DNA of 64,000 nucleotides from Enteroscipio rubneri. Lineage in GTDB: Bacteria > Actinomycetota > Coriobacteriia > Coriobacteriales > Eggerthellaceae. Below, piece after piece: positions 44,969 to 53,097 of the stretch; within the stretch, counting starts at the first letter, position 1; the number at the start of each line of letters is the position of its first letter. The position numbers were made by a program, and so were the translations under genes. The notes under the pieces were generated by a model that was given only the letters and a program-made list of their open reading frames with translations, was not told the origin of the DNA and searched no databases. The DNA is taken from contig NZ_PPEK01000008.1 in the NCBI RefSeq assembly GCF_002899715.1, positions 1 through 64,000 on the forward strand, in the 5' to 3' direction.

Positions 44969-44998
44969 GCCCGGCCCTGCAGGGAAACAGGACCGGGC
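44969..44998 (-). terminator. Terminator of reductase 2 (convergent gap)
   Basis: GCCCGG-C-CCTG pairs with CAGG-A-CCGGGC (one mismatch), loop of 8. On the minus strand it is followed by CTTTTC. It lies in the 276-nt gap between convergent reductase genes 1 and 2, which otherwise holds nothing recognised. Confidence 0.55.
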
Positions 44999-45067
44999 GA
45001 TCGAATCGCGCCGCAGCGAACAAGGGAGGGAAGGCTTGCCGCGGCGCAGCGGGAATGGCGTTCGAGG

Positions 45068-46759
45068 CTATGAGGCAATCAGCTCGGTGAGCACGGAGTC
45101 CTTTGCCAACGCCTCGCCCACCAGCTGGCCAAACGTGACACAGCGGCCATGGCTGATGCCGGGGCAGTGCACCGGATAGTCCTTGCCAAAGAAATCGCCC
45201 TGCACGTTGCCGAGGGCGAACAGGCCCTTGATAGGAGCATCTTCCTCGGTGCACACCTGCGAGTCCTCGTTCACATGAAGACCGAACGGGATGGTCAGCG
45301 TCGAGCACACGAGCGGCGTCGCGTAGAACGGAGCCGTCTTCACCTCGGACAGGAACTGCGCCGGGACGCCGAACCGAGTGTCCTCGCCCTTCTGGTACAT
45401 GGCGTTGTAGCCCTCGACGGATTCTTTCAGCTTGTCGGCAGGCACGCCGATCTGCTCGGCCAGCTCTTCGAGCGTGTCGGCCTTGTACAGCTCGCCGCTT
45501 TCGATGCGCTTCTCCATCTCCTCCTCGATGCCGTCAAGCCACGTCTCGTACTTCGTGGGCCACTGCTGCTGCACGTACTTCGGATAGTCGGCATCGAAGA
45601 CGGACCACGCCATATCGCCCGGCGTGTTCATGCGGGCGTTCGTCAGGTACGGCTCGAACGGGATCTCGGCGCCGTAGCGCTCGCCGTTCTTGTTGACTGC
45701 AAGCCAGCTCATGATGAAGACCGTAAGATTGAAGGTGTATGAGCTGGGTGTGAACTGGTGCACCATGGGCGCTGCCGGGCTCTTCGATATAGCCGCACCG
45801 GCCCAGCTGCCCATGAGGATGCCGTCGCCGGTGTTGGCGCCTTGCGGCGTGTAGATGAACGCGTCGGAGCGGTTGCAGATGGGAGCCCAGGCGTCGACCA
45901 TCTCCTGGTTTCCGCTGATGTCGCCCGTTGCCAGGATAACGCCCTTGGATGCGTTGAACTGCACGTACTTGCCGTCCTCGCCGGTGGCGATAACGCCTGT
46001 GATGCCGCCCTCGGCATTGCCAACCAGCTGCTCGGCATGCGTGTTGAAGAAGTATTCGGCTCCGCTGTCGGTGGCGGACTTGTTGAGCGCCTCGCCCAAG
46101 GTCCAGTTGACTTCCTTACCATCGGGGCGCACGGTGCCCACTTCGTCACCCTTCACGAACGAGACGGCATCGGGATAGATGCGCCAGCGCTCAGGGAGCG
46201 TCTCCCAACCGTACTTGGCCGTGCCGGACAGGGCGGACACCATCGAGATGCCCTGCTTGCCCACCATCTCCTCGATGTAGTTGAACACGGGACCGGTCTG
46301 CTCGGCCCAGGTGCGCAGCAGATTGTAGTTGACCGTCTGGTTGGACCACTGATACAGCAACATGCACGCCGTATCGATGTCGATGTTCACGCCGTTCTCA
46401 AGCTTCCAGTTGCTGCCGATAGCGGCCACGTCCACGCCGCGAATCTGAATGCTTTCGGTGCGCTCAAGCAAAGCGACCTTTGCGCCGTTGCGCGCCGCCG
46501 CCTCGGCGGCCGAGTTGCCCGCGAGGCCGCCTCCGACGATGACAATGTCGTAGTCCTTCGTCTCAGCGATATCGGTAATAGGCTCGGGCGCGACTTCCCA
46601 CGTGTGCTTGCCGATGCCGTTCGACGAACCCGCAGCCGACGTCGAACCGGAGCCTCCCTCGGAAGCGGCGGGGGCGCATCCTCCCAGCGCGGCAGCCGCA
46701 GCGGCACCGGCGCCGGCAACGATCGAGCCTTTCAGAAACGTCCTACGTGAAATACCCAT
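45068..46759 (-). CDS. Tat-exported FAD reductase, fumarate-reductase-like (2)
   Basis: A 563-residue flavoprotein. Tat signal ISRRTFLKGSIVAGAGAAAAA, lipobox LGGCAP, FAD motif DIVIVGGGLAGN. The substrate-side segment reads VNKNGERYGAEIPFEPYLTNAR, and the C-terminal cap reads APIKGLFALGNVQGDFFGKDYP then PGISHGRCVTFGQLVGEALAKD. That cap is very like reductase 3 (50215-51885), so the two are recent paralogues or share a substrate class. The LuxR gene directly upstream (46931) runs the same way, with a long inverted repeat between them. Confidence 0.88.
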   Translation of the reverse strand: MGISRRTFLKGSIVAGAGAAAAAALGGCAPAASEGGSGSTSAAGSSNGIGKHTWEVAPEPITDIAETKDYDIVIVGGGLAGNSAAEAAARNGAKVALLERTESIQIRGVDVAAIGSNWKLENGVNIDIDTACMLLYQWSNQTVNYNLLRTWAEQTGPVFNYIEEMVGKQGISMVSALSGTAKYGWETLPERWRIYPDAVSFVKGDEVGTVRPDGKEVNWTLGEALNKSATDSGAEYFFNTHAEQLVGNAEGGITGVIATGEDGKYVQFNASKGVILATGDISGNQEMVDAWAPICNRSDAFIYTPQGANTGDGILMGSWAGAAISKSPAAPMVHQFTPSSYTFNLTVFIMSWLAVNKNGERYGAEIPFEPYLTNARMNTPGDMAWSVFDADYPKYVQQQWPTKYETWLDGIEEEMEKRIESGELYKADTLEELAEQIGVPADKLKESVEGYNAMYQKGEDTRFGVPAQFLSEVKTAPFYATPLVCSTLTIPFGLHVNEDSQVCTEEDAPIKGLFALGNVQGDFFGKDYPVHCPGISHGRCVTFGQLVGEALAKDSVLTELIAS

Positions 46760-46854
46760 GTCTCATCCCTTCCCGTAACCTTCGCACGCCCCTTGCGTGC
46801 AAAGCGCTTCTTCAAGCGCCCTTGCAGTCTAGGGATGAAAGGAAGCGGGCGAAA

Positions 46855-46898
46855 CGCACGAATCCTGCCATTTTCCGAAAGATCGCAGGGTTCGTGCG
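46855..46898. promoter_or_regulatory. Long inverted repeat upstream of reductase 2
   Basis: CGCACGAATCCTGC (46855-46868) and GCAGGGTTCGTGCG (46885-46898) are complementary except for one base and are separated by 16 nt. The site lies about 95-140 nt before ATG 46759, between the regulator's stop and the reductase. Confidence 0.6.
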
Positions 46899-46930
46899 AC
46901 AAGGGCGACTCGGTCGCATGAATCGTGCGA

Positions 46931-48391
46931 CTATGCGTTTAGCACCAGGTCGATCAGCTCCTGTCTGCTGTGCACCCCCATTTTCTGGTAGATGCGGCGA
47001 ACGTGGGTGTTCACCGTGTTCTCGGATATACCCAGGCTCTCGGCAATCCATGGCTGCGTGCGGCCTACCGCCAACAACCGAATGATCTCCTGCTCGCGCT
47101 GCGTGAAACCCCACTCCTGGCAGCGCTCCTGCAGCACGTCGTCGGGCCGATCCTCGACGTTGGGAGAAACCTCCGCAACCGGGCGCACGAGCACCTGAGG
47201 TGCGAACAGCTCCCACACCTCCTTGCTGGTAAGCAGCAGCACGATGGCGACCGTCATCAAGTACCCGACGAACATAGCCTCCTCGTAACCATGAGCGTTC
47301 GTGGGCATCGCGAAGGACAGGACGATGGCGATCGCAGCTCCCGCCGCATAGCACGCGCCCACCGCCAGCCGCATGACGGCGATAGTCTTTACCGGCTCGC
47401 TCGAGCGCGTATGGGCGACCTGCGAGAAAATGACCCAACTGAGCACGTCGAATACCGTATATCCTCCGATAATGACAGCTCCCGACGCTTCAAACGACTG
47501 ACCGTCGTACAAAAACGGCATGAGCGAGAAACCGGCGACCATAGCCAGCAGCCCCAACCGATACATCCAGCTCGCACGCTTCGGCGCAACGAGCACGACC
47601 AAGAACGCGACCACCGCCACCATACCTCTGACAACCTGGATCAGAACGCCGCCGCCTATAGCCGACTCAACCGCTTGCGGGGCGAACGACGCAAGATGCT
47701 GGACGTATCCGAAGCCGATCATGATGAGCATCACGGCGCCAAGGGCTGGCAGCGACACGCCGAAGCTGGAGCGCAGGCGCTCGGCCAGGTTCTGCTCGGA
47801 CGATGTAGTCAATTCGTTGCGGAAGCCATAGGTGCTGAGTTTCGGATCCACTCGAGCGAGCATGAGCAGCGAAGCCGCCGGAAGCAGCGCGAAGAAGCAG
47901 GCGGAAGCCACCGGGATCATGAGAAGCAAAGGGACGTCGACCACGAACGCGAACGCGAAGCCTCCCGCGACGTAGACCATGGCGCTGCGAGCCCCGTCAC
48001 TGCTGTAAACCGCACCCCACGCCAAGCCGGCGAATCCCATGAAGATGGCGCAGAGCACGGCACCCGCGAACAGCAGCGTCCAGCTATCAGCGAACCCCGC
48101 GCATACGAGCACCAGTGAACCGACGGCGCCTGCGACCGCAACCGCCGCCATGATCTTCTTTCTCGCCAACAGCCGGCGCATCGCGTCGCTGCGACGCATT
48201 GTGACCACGTACAGCGGTACGCCGAATGCGAATATGCAGATCGCGGCGATCTCCGACATGAACCCTTGTTGGCCAGACGGACTGAAGAATACGCTCATGA
48301 ATAGAGCGTCGAACCACGCCCACAGGAAACCGGAACCGATAATAGCTTTTACATCGAACCGCGCGAAACCTTTGCGAACAGCGAACGGCAT
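46931..48391 (-). CDS. LuxR-family regulator with polytopic membrane sensor (2)
   Basis: A 486-residue protein with about twelve hydrophobic helices (for example AIIGSGFLWAWFDALFMSVFF, IMAAVAVAGAVGSLVLVCAGF, VVAFLVVLVAP) and a C-terminal LuxR HTH (TQREQEIIRLLAVGRT, PWIAESLGISENTVNTHVRRIYQKMGVHS, ELIDLVLN). GGGGAGGATCGC precedes the ATG. It lies immediately upstream of reductase 2, 171 nt apart and in the same direction, which pairs it with that gene. Confidence 0.9.
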   Translation of the reverse strand: MPFAVRKGFARFDVKAIIGSGFLWAWFDALFMSVFFSPSGQQGFMSEIAAICIFAFGVPLYVVTMRRSDAMRRLLARKKIMAAVAVAGAVGSLVLVCAGFADSWTLLFAGAVLCAIFMGFAGLAWGAVYSSDGARSAMVYVAGGFAFAFVVDVPLLLMIPVASACFFALLPAASLLMLARVDPKLSTYGFRNELTTSSEQNLAERLRSSFGVSLPALGAVMLIMIGFGYVQHLASFAPQAVESAIGGGVLIQVVRGMVAVVAFLVVLVAPKRASWMYRLGLLAMVAGFSLMPFLYDGQSFEASGAVIIGGYTVFDVLSWVIFSQVAHTRSSEPVKTIAVMRLAVGACYAAGAAIAIVLSFAMPTNAHGYEEAMFVGYLMTVAIVLLLTSKEVWELFAPQVLVRPVAEVSPNVEDRPDDVLQERCQEWGFTQREQEIIRLLAVGRTQPWIAESLGISENTVNTHVRRIYQKMGVHSRQELIDLVLNA

Positions 48392-48789
48392 GCGATCCTC
48401 CCCCTCCTGGGCGCATTATAGTGGAAGACCGTGAACCGTGCGCAGCGGAAAGCGAGGACGACGGCGCTGCCAGCTTCACTCGTCGTGCTTCGTACGGGCG
48501 CCGTCAGGGCGCTCTTCGATTCGCTCGCTCTTTTGAACAACCAGCGCGATAAGCTCCTAGCGCGTACGGACGCCTGTTTTCTGATAAATATGTCTGATAT
48601 GGGTTTTCACCGTGCTGTACGAAATGAATGCATCCGCCGCTATCGTCTTAGCGGTTTTTCAGCAAGATGGGTGAGGATACCCTCCGCGCACCGGTCGGCT
48701 CCCGTTCTCGAAGCGCGATGACGGCTCCTACCCTTCGCGGTCGGGTATACTTGACACCGGCTCATAGACGTTCTGCGAAAGAAACGCAC
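48392..48789. other. Gap holding a LuxR remnant and the promoter region of regulator 3
   Basis: No intact gene. The stretch contains the degraded LuxR C-terminus (48476-48658) and a GGGT-N6-ACCC inverted repeat (about 48669-48682) upstream of regulator 3. Confidence 0.6.
48476..48658 (-). pseudogene. Remnant of a LuxR regulator (HTH only, with internal amber)
   Basis: Conceptual translation gives KTIAADAFISYSTVKTHIRH, IYQKTGVRTR, then a TAG (48557-48559), then ELIALVVQKSE. This is clearly the second half of a LuxR DNA-binding domain, with the stop where Gln (CAG) stands in most sisters (HSRQEL). Upstream in frame a TGA (48659-48661) ends the match, and no membrane domain remains. It is therefore the 3' relic of a lost regulator gene. 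Confidence 0.85.
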
Positions 48790-50208
48790 ATGGAAAACCG
48801 CAAACTCATCGTGCTCGTCGGCTTGGGATACGGAACGTTCCTTGCCGTTAACATCGCTTTCATGTGGGGAGGACTGTCCTTCGCGATGGAAGCCGACGAG
48901 TCCGTGCGCAACCTCTCCCAGCTTTTCCGAATCGGCGCCACGGTCGCCATAGCACTCGCGCCTCTGACGGTTCTTGCAATTGCTGTGCTTACCGACTTCC
49001 GACGCTCCAGTCGATCACTCCGCGTTGTCTTCACCGCTCTCTTGGCTCTTTCGATGGCAATGTTTTTGGCCGCATCGTTGTGGTGCCCTTCGGCATCCGT
49101 CGTTTTCCTGATTGTCGGCGCGGTGTTCGGCATTACGAACGGCATGTACTTTCTACTCTGGGGAGAGGTGCTCTCTCGTTTGGAACCCCGGGCATCCTTC
49201 GCAGCCATGCTCATCATGGGAGGGGTGTCGAGTTTGTCCAGCATAGCCCTCTTCCAGATCGAGGGTTTCTTTACTCCCAGGATAGCGGCGTTCGCCTTGC
49301 TCGTACCCGCCTTCCTGCTCTTCGAACACTGCGCCAACGCCACCGAGGCGCTTTCTGAAAAGTCGACCGTGCACGCTCCGCGGTTAGGAAAATCCCCTGC
49401 GCGTTCGACGCTGCGCCCGGTCTTGGTACCGGTGCTCAGCGTGGCCGCCTTGGCCTTTGAGTTCAACGCTATCCGCGAAGTGGCCGCCAGCAACTTCAAC
49501 GGCACGCTCATCAACACGCTGTCGACGGCGGGAGTGCTGCTGGCCGCCGCGATACTCGGCGTTGCGTCGTTCGTCAAGAAGCGGCCGCCCGACATCGACA
49601 GCATATATCCCTGGGTAGCGCTCGGCTTGGCAACGCTACTCATTCCCACGCTCTTTCTCGAATCGTTCTACTGGCCCGTTCTCACGGCGCTCGTCAGCAT
49701 CGCGTACACGTTCATGGAGGTTCTGCTTCGCACCATTCTGGCAAAGATCGCGTACACTAGGCGCGACAACCCGTTCATCGTGTTCGGCTTCGGTGAAGGT
49801 ATGGTATTTTCAGCTATCGGGCTGGGAACGCTCGTCGGATCGCTCGTGTACTTGAGCGGCCTGTCCAAAGACGTGCTGGTCGCCATCGTGCTCATGGTCT
49901 GCATCTACCTGCTCGTCTTTCCTTTTGTCCTCGGCAAACTGGAGACGAAGAAGCGCCTATCCGACTTCGAAGGGGCGGCGCGCGGCAATTTGGAAACGCG
50001 TTGCGCCGCCCTGGCTGACACGAACGGCATCAGCCCGAGCGAGTTGAAGGTGATGGTCCTGCTCGCCCAGAAGCTGAGCTACGCCGCAATCGCACAGAAG
50101 CTTATGCTGAGCGAGAACACTGTGCGCAGCCACTGCAAATCGATCTACCGGAAGCTCGCCATCCACAGCAAGCAAGAGCTCTACGACCTTGCAATGCGGA
50201 AGCCCTGA
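48790..50208 (+). CDS. LuxR-family regulator with polytopic membrane sensor (3)
   Basis: A 472-residue protein: about twelve hydrophobic helices (LIVLVGLGYGTFLAVNIAFM to VLVAIVLMVCIYLLVFPFVLG) and a C-terminal HTH (SPSELKVMVLLAQKLS, AAIAQKLMLSENTVRSHCKS, IYRKLAIHSKQELYDL). The usual REaEVL start of the HTH is changed to SELKVM. ATG 48790 begins at the first helix; the ribosome site is weak (GAAAG). It converges on reductase 3 with only 6 nt between stop codons, which pairs them physically. Confidence 0.88.
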   Translation: MENRKLIVLVGLGYGTFLAVNIAFMWGGLSFAMEADESVRNLSQLFRIGATVAIALAPLTVLAIAVLTDFRRSSRSLRVVFTALLALSMAMFLAASLWCPSASVVFLIVGAVFGITNGMYFLLWGEVLSRLEPRASFAAMLIMGGVSSLSSIALFQIEGFFTPRIAAFALLVPAFLLFEHCANATEALSEKSTVHAPRLGKSPARSTLRPVLVPVLSVAALAFEFNAIREVAASNFNGTLINTLSTAGVLLAAAILGVASFVKKRPPDIDSIYPWVALGLATLLIPTLFLESFYWPVLTALVSIAYTFMEVLLRTILAKIAYTRRDNPFIVFGFGEGMVFSAIGLGTLVGSLVYLSGLSKDVLVAIVLMVCIYLLVFPFVLGKLETKKRLSDFEGAARGNLETRCAALADTNGISPSELKVMVLLAQKLSYAAIAQKLMLSENTVRSHCKSIYRKLAIHSKQELYDLAMRKP

Positions 50209-50214
50209 TAGCTG

Positions 50215-51885
50215 TTATTGCACAAGCGAGCCCTTCGCCACAGCTGCGCCCAGCAATGCGCCGAGCGTGATGCAGCGCCCATGGCTCAGCCCGGGAGCGC
50301 AGATGGGATAGTCGTTGGCGAAGAAGTTGCCCTGCACGTTACCGCAGGCGAACAGACCCTCGATCGGGCGCTCTTCAGAGTCGAGCACGCGCAGCTGATC
50401 GTCCACATTCAACCCTCCGGGAATGACCAGCAGTTTGGCCGGCACCTGCGAAGCGTAGAACGGAGCTTTCGCAATAGGCTTCAAGCAGGCCGGATCTTTG
50501 CCGAAGTCTTCGTCGACGCCGAGGTCGACGAGCTCGTTGTAGCGAGCGACCGTCGCCACAAGCGCATCGGCAGGAACATCGATCGTTGTCGCGAGCTCTT
50601 CGAGGGTCTGGCCCTCGAACGTGGCGCCTTCATCGATACCCATCTGCACGATTTCAGGCAGGGGCGGCACGGCATCGGGTGTCATGCTGCCGTCCATGAA
50701 ATACTTCGTCAGCGAGCCGGCAGTGTTGAAGTTGTACGTGCTCAGAGCAGACATGGAAGCCATCTGGCTCTCGTAGTCCGCGTCGAAGATGGTCCAGACA
50801 GTGCGTTTCGCGCTGCTCATCACCGCATCGGTAATGCCGGGCAGCGTTGTGTTCTCGTCGGCGAACCGCTTTCCGTTGGCATTTACCCGCAAGAAGGACG
50901 CAGTACACAGCGCACCGCCGCCTTGGATGGGATGAACCATGGGGCCATGATTGCCCGGCTGCATGGAAGCGCCCGCCCAGAGGGCCATGTTGATGCCGTC
51001 GCCCGTGTTGGCCTCGGGAGGAATGTAGGCGGTACCGTGCACGCGACCAACCAGCGGACACCACTCCGCCACCATGTCCTCATTTCCGCCATAGTCGCCC
51101 GTCGCTAGGATCACGCCTTTGGAAGCAGTGTACTTCACATACGAGGAACCCTGCGAAGCCACCACGCCAATAATATTGCCGCTCCCGTCTTTCAGCAGCT
51201 GTTCGGCCCTTGTTTTGTAGTACGACGCGCCACCGTTGGCAAGCGCGCGCTCCTGCATCCAGCCGACAAGGGCCTCCATGCACTCATGCACCCCGTATCC
51301 CGCCAGGTTATGATCGGTCGGATACGTGCGCGTGGTGAAATCGGGGGCATTCGCTGTTGCAGACGAGCCCATGCCCAGCACGAATTCGGCATCGTGATCG
51401 GCTGCAAGGTCGATTATGCGATCGAACACCTCGCCGGACTTGTCGGCCCACAGTTTGATGAGGCTGCCGTTCGCTTTGTAGCCCGATGCCTTCACCAAAT
51501 CGCTGACCAGCTGGCCTTTGTCGATCGAAACGCCCGCGGCCTTTTGCACCCGCGTGTTCACGGCGGCCATATCGAGTCCACGTGCGCTCGGCTGCGACAT
51601 CTTTTCGATGATGACCGCCTTCGCTCCCGCTTCGCACGCGTGCATGAACGCCGTCATACCGGCCACGCCGGCTCCGATGATGACCACGTCCGCCTCAACA
51701 GTTTCGGAGATGTCGTTTTCAGGAATAGGGTCGGGTACGGTTTCCCATGAACGGGCCTTCGTCGTCCCTGCCGTTGGCGAATCGTCCGCACCGCCTTGCG
51801 GCGCACATGCAGCCAGCGAACCCGCTCCCGCCAAGGCTCCCATGGTGACAGCACCTTTCAAAAAGTCGCGTCTGTTGATGCTCAT
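50215..51885 (-). CDS. Tat-exported FAD reductase, fumarate-reductase-like (3)
   Basis: A 556-residue flavoprotein. Tat signal INRRDFLKGAVTMGALAGAG, lipobox LAACAP, FAD motif DVVIIGAGVAGM, substrate-side segment VNANGKRFADENTTLPGITDAV. The C-terminal cap PIEGLFACGNVQGNFFANDYP then PGLSHGRCITLGALLGAAVAKG is closely related to reductase 2. ACGGAGGAGG precedes ATG 51885. Upstream lies a perfect 17-bp-arm inverted repeat. The paired regulator is probably the convergent LuxR gene ending at 50208. Confidence 0.88.
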   Translation of the reverse strand: MSINRRDFLKGAVTMGALAGAGSLAACAPQGGADDSPTAGTTKARSWETVPDPIPENDISETVEADVVIIGAGVAGMTAFMHACEAGAKAVIIEKMSQPSARGLDMAAVNTRVQKAAGVSIDKGQLVSDLVKASGYKANGSLIKLWADKSGEVFDRIIDLAADHDAEFVLGMGSSATANAPDFTTRTYPTDHNLAGYGVHECMEALVGWMQERALANGGASYYKTRAEQLLKDGSGNIIGVVASQGSSYVKYTASKGVILATGDYGGNEDMVAEWCPLVGRVHGTAYIPPEANTGDGINMALWAGASMQPGNHGPMVHPIQGGGALCTASFLRVNANGKRFADENTTLPGITDAVMSSAKRTVWTIFDADYESQMASMSALSTYNFNTAGSLTKYFMDGSMTPDAVPPLPEIVQMGIDEGATFEGQTLEELATTIDVPADALVATVARYNELVDLGVDEDFGKDPACLKPIAKAPFYASQVPAKLLVIPGGLNVDDQLRVLDSEERPIEGLFACGNVQGNFFANDYPICAPGLSHGRCITLGALLGAAVAKGSLVQ

Positions 51886-51951
51886 GTTGTCCTCCTCCGT
51901 ATTGGTCAATCAGACGAGATGCATTCTGCCCGGGAGGAGGCCGACGGCAAC

Positions 51952-51992
51952 CACATTTCTAGGGTGAAACCATGGTTCACCCTAGAAATGTG
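51952..51992. promoter_or_regulatory. Perfect 17-bp-arm inverted repeat upstream of reductase 3
   Basis: CACATTTCTAGGGTGAA (51952-51968) and its exact complement (51976-51992) flank ACCATGG. It starts 67 nt before ATG 51885. Its inner part contains GGGTGAA...TTCACCC, the half-site also seen in inverted order before reductases 1 and 4. Confidence 0.7.
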
Positions 51993-52088
51993 ATCGGAGA
52001 TATAGAAAAGAGAGGGTCGATAGTCCAAGAGACCGCAAAGCTCATCTTATTCGACGAATTCGAAGCGGACAATCTGTCGAAACTTGAG

Positions 52089-52298
52089 TTAAAGGCCTTC
52101 AGTAAGTTGCCCGACCGTGAGGTCGAAACCATTTGCAATACGCTCAATTGTTTTAATGCCGACGTTAATCTCGCCGTTCTCTATCGCAGCAAGATAGCTC
52201 CTATCAATGCCGGACGCTTCTGCAAAAGCACGCTGTGTCATACCGCGCTCATCGCGCAGCTCTTTTATCCTCAAACCCAGCGTCGTCTTGATATCCAT
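52089..52298 (-). CDS. Small XRE-family HTH regulator
   Basis: A 69-residue protein that is almost entirely a Cro/CI-type helix-turn-helix: LRIKELRDERGMTQRAFAEA, SGIDRSYLAAIENGEINVGI, KTIERIANGFDLTVGQL. It is likely a small repressor. It is divergent from a second small XRE gene 81 nt away, so the two may form a regulatory pair. The ribosome site is weak, and a longer start (52340) is possible. Confidence 0.8.
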   Translation of the reverse strand: MDIKTTLGLRIKELRDERGMTQRAFAEASGIDRSYLAAIENGEINVGIKTIERIANGFDLTVGQLTEGL

Positions 52299-52379
52299 AC
52301 CGAAGACGGTAAGGAAAGCTGCTAAACTAGGGTGTAGCAAATCAACAACAAATTGCTTTCTGATGCCAAGGAGTTCAAC

Positions 52380-52601
52380 ATGCCGGTAGTCTGGCGCCTC
52401 GATCGCATCATGGCCAAATACGAGATCAGTCTTAAGCAGCTAGCTGACCGAGTAGGCATTACTCAAGTTAATCTGTCTCGCATTAAAACTGGAAAATCAA
52501 CAGCGGCACGTTTCTCGACGCTCGGCGCTTTATGCGAGGCGCTCGATTGCCAACCAGGGGATCTGCTTGAGTACATTCCCGATGCGTCTTTTAATAAATA
52601 G
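52380..52601 (+). CDS. Small Cro/CI-type (YozG-like) HTH regulator
   Basis: A 73-residue protein, MPVVWRLDRIMAKYEISLKQ then LADRVGITQVNLSRIKTGKS and FSTLGALCEALDCQPGDLLEY. This is the YozG-like HTH_26 form common in Gram-positive bacteria. AAGGAG precedes the ATG at 52380. It is divergent from the other XRE gene; its target is unknown. Confidence 0.85.
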   Translation: MPVVWRLDRIMAKYEISLKQLADRVGITQVNLSRIKTGKSTAARFSTLGALCEALDCQPGDLLEYIPDASFNK

Positions 52602-53078
52602 GAAGCATGACTTGACTTGATCGATGATCACGATCTCTTGCCCGCATGCGCGTGCGGCCGCGCAACTGCCGCCACAAAAACGAACTGCGAAAGCGACGGT
52701 GACCCGTCGTGTTCCTCGAAATATGCCGAGAGCTCGTCTTTGTTGTGGATGCCCAATTTCTGATAGATATGAGAGATACGCGTGTTAACGGTGCCGAGGG
52801 AAAGGTACAGCTCCGCTTTGATTTGGGATCGCGATCGACCTAAAGCGAAAGCACGAGCACCTCCTCTTCCCGATCGGGCAAGCTACGCCGCGATTATATT
52901 ACCGACGAGGTATACGATAAAAAGACTGGCCACGATATCGGTTCCCCAAAGGTGGTATGTACAAGGGAGTCACGATCAAGCGGTACAACGAGCTAGCTGC
53001 AGCCGGCTACGATGAGGACTTCCATAAGTCGCCAACTGGTTACGAATCCCCCCCCCCCGCAACCGGTCGCCGCATGCG
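52602..53078. other. Gene graveyard between regulators: no intact gene
   Basis: Holds a frameshifted LuxR remnant (minus strand) and a probable reductase remnant (plus strand), plus an 11-base C run at 53048-53058. Confidence 0.6.
52628..52893 (-). pseudogene. Frameshifted LuxR HTH remnant
   Basis: On the minus strand, LPDREEEVLVLSL is followed by a stop. The adjacent frame then continues ALGRSRSQIKAELYLSLGTV, NTRISHIYQKLGIHNKDELS to AYFEEHDG and a stop at 52628-52630. Joined by one frameshift these make an almost complete LuxR DNA-binding domain. An in-frame TAA (52894-52896) lies just upstream, and no membrane region remains. Confidence 0.8.
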
Positions 53079-53097
53079 TCAGCCCAAAAGGCCTTGA
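52957..53097 (+). pseudogene. Probable remnant of an FAD reductase
   Basis: The frame reads GVTIKRYNELAAAGYDEDFH then KSPTGYES. This matches the segment of the flavoprotein family found in the intact neighbours (for example VARYNELVDLGVDEDFGKDP in reductase 3). Before it, another frame gives YITDEVYDKKTGHD with no join. Everything else of the gene is missing, and the following 11-C run shifts the end into unrelated residues. The fragment is short, so the call is moderate. Confidence 0.5.

Noticed and set aside
48431-48721. Plus-strand 96-codon frame across the gap before LuxR 3
   Set aside because: It is the antisense of the LuxR relic, which has clear similarity on the minus strand.
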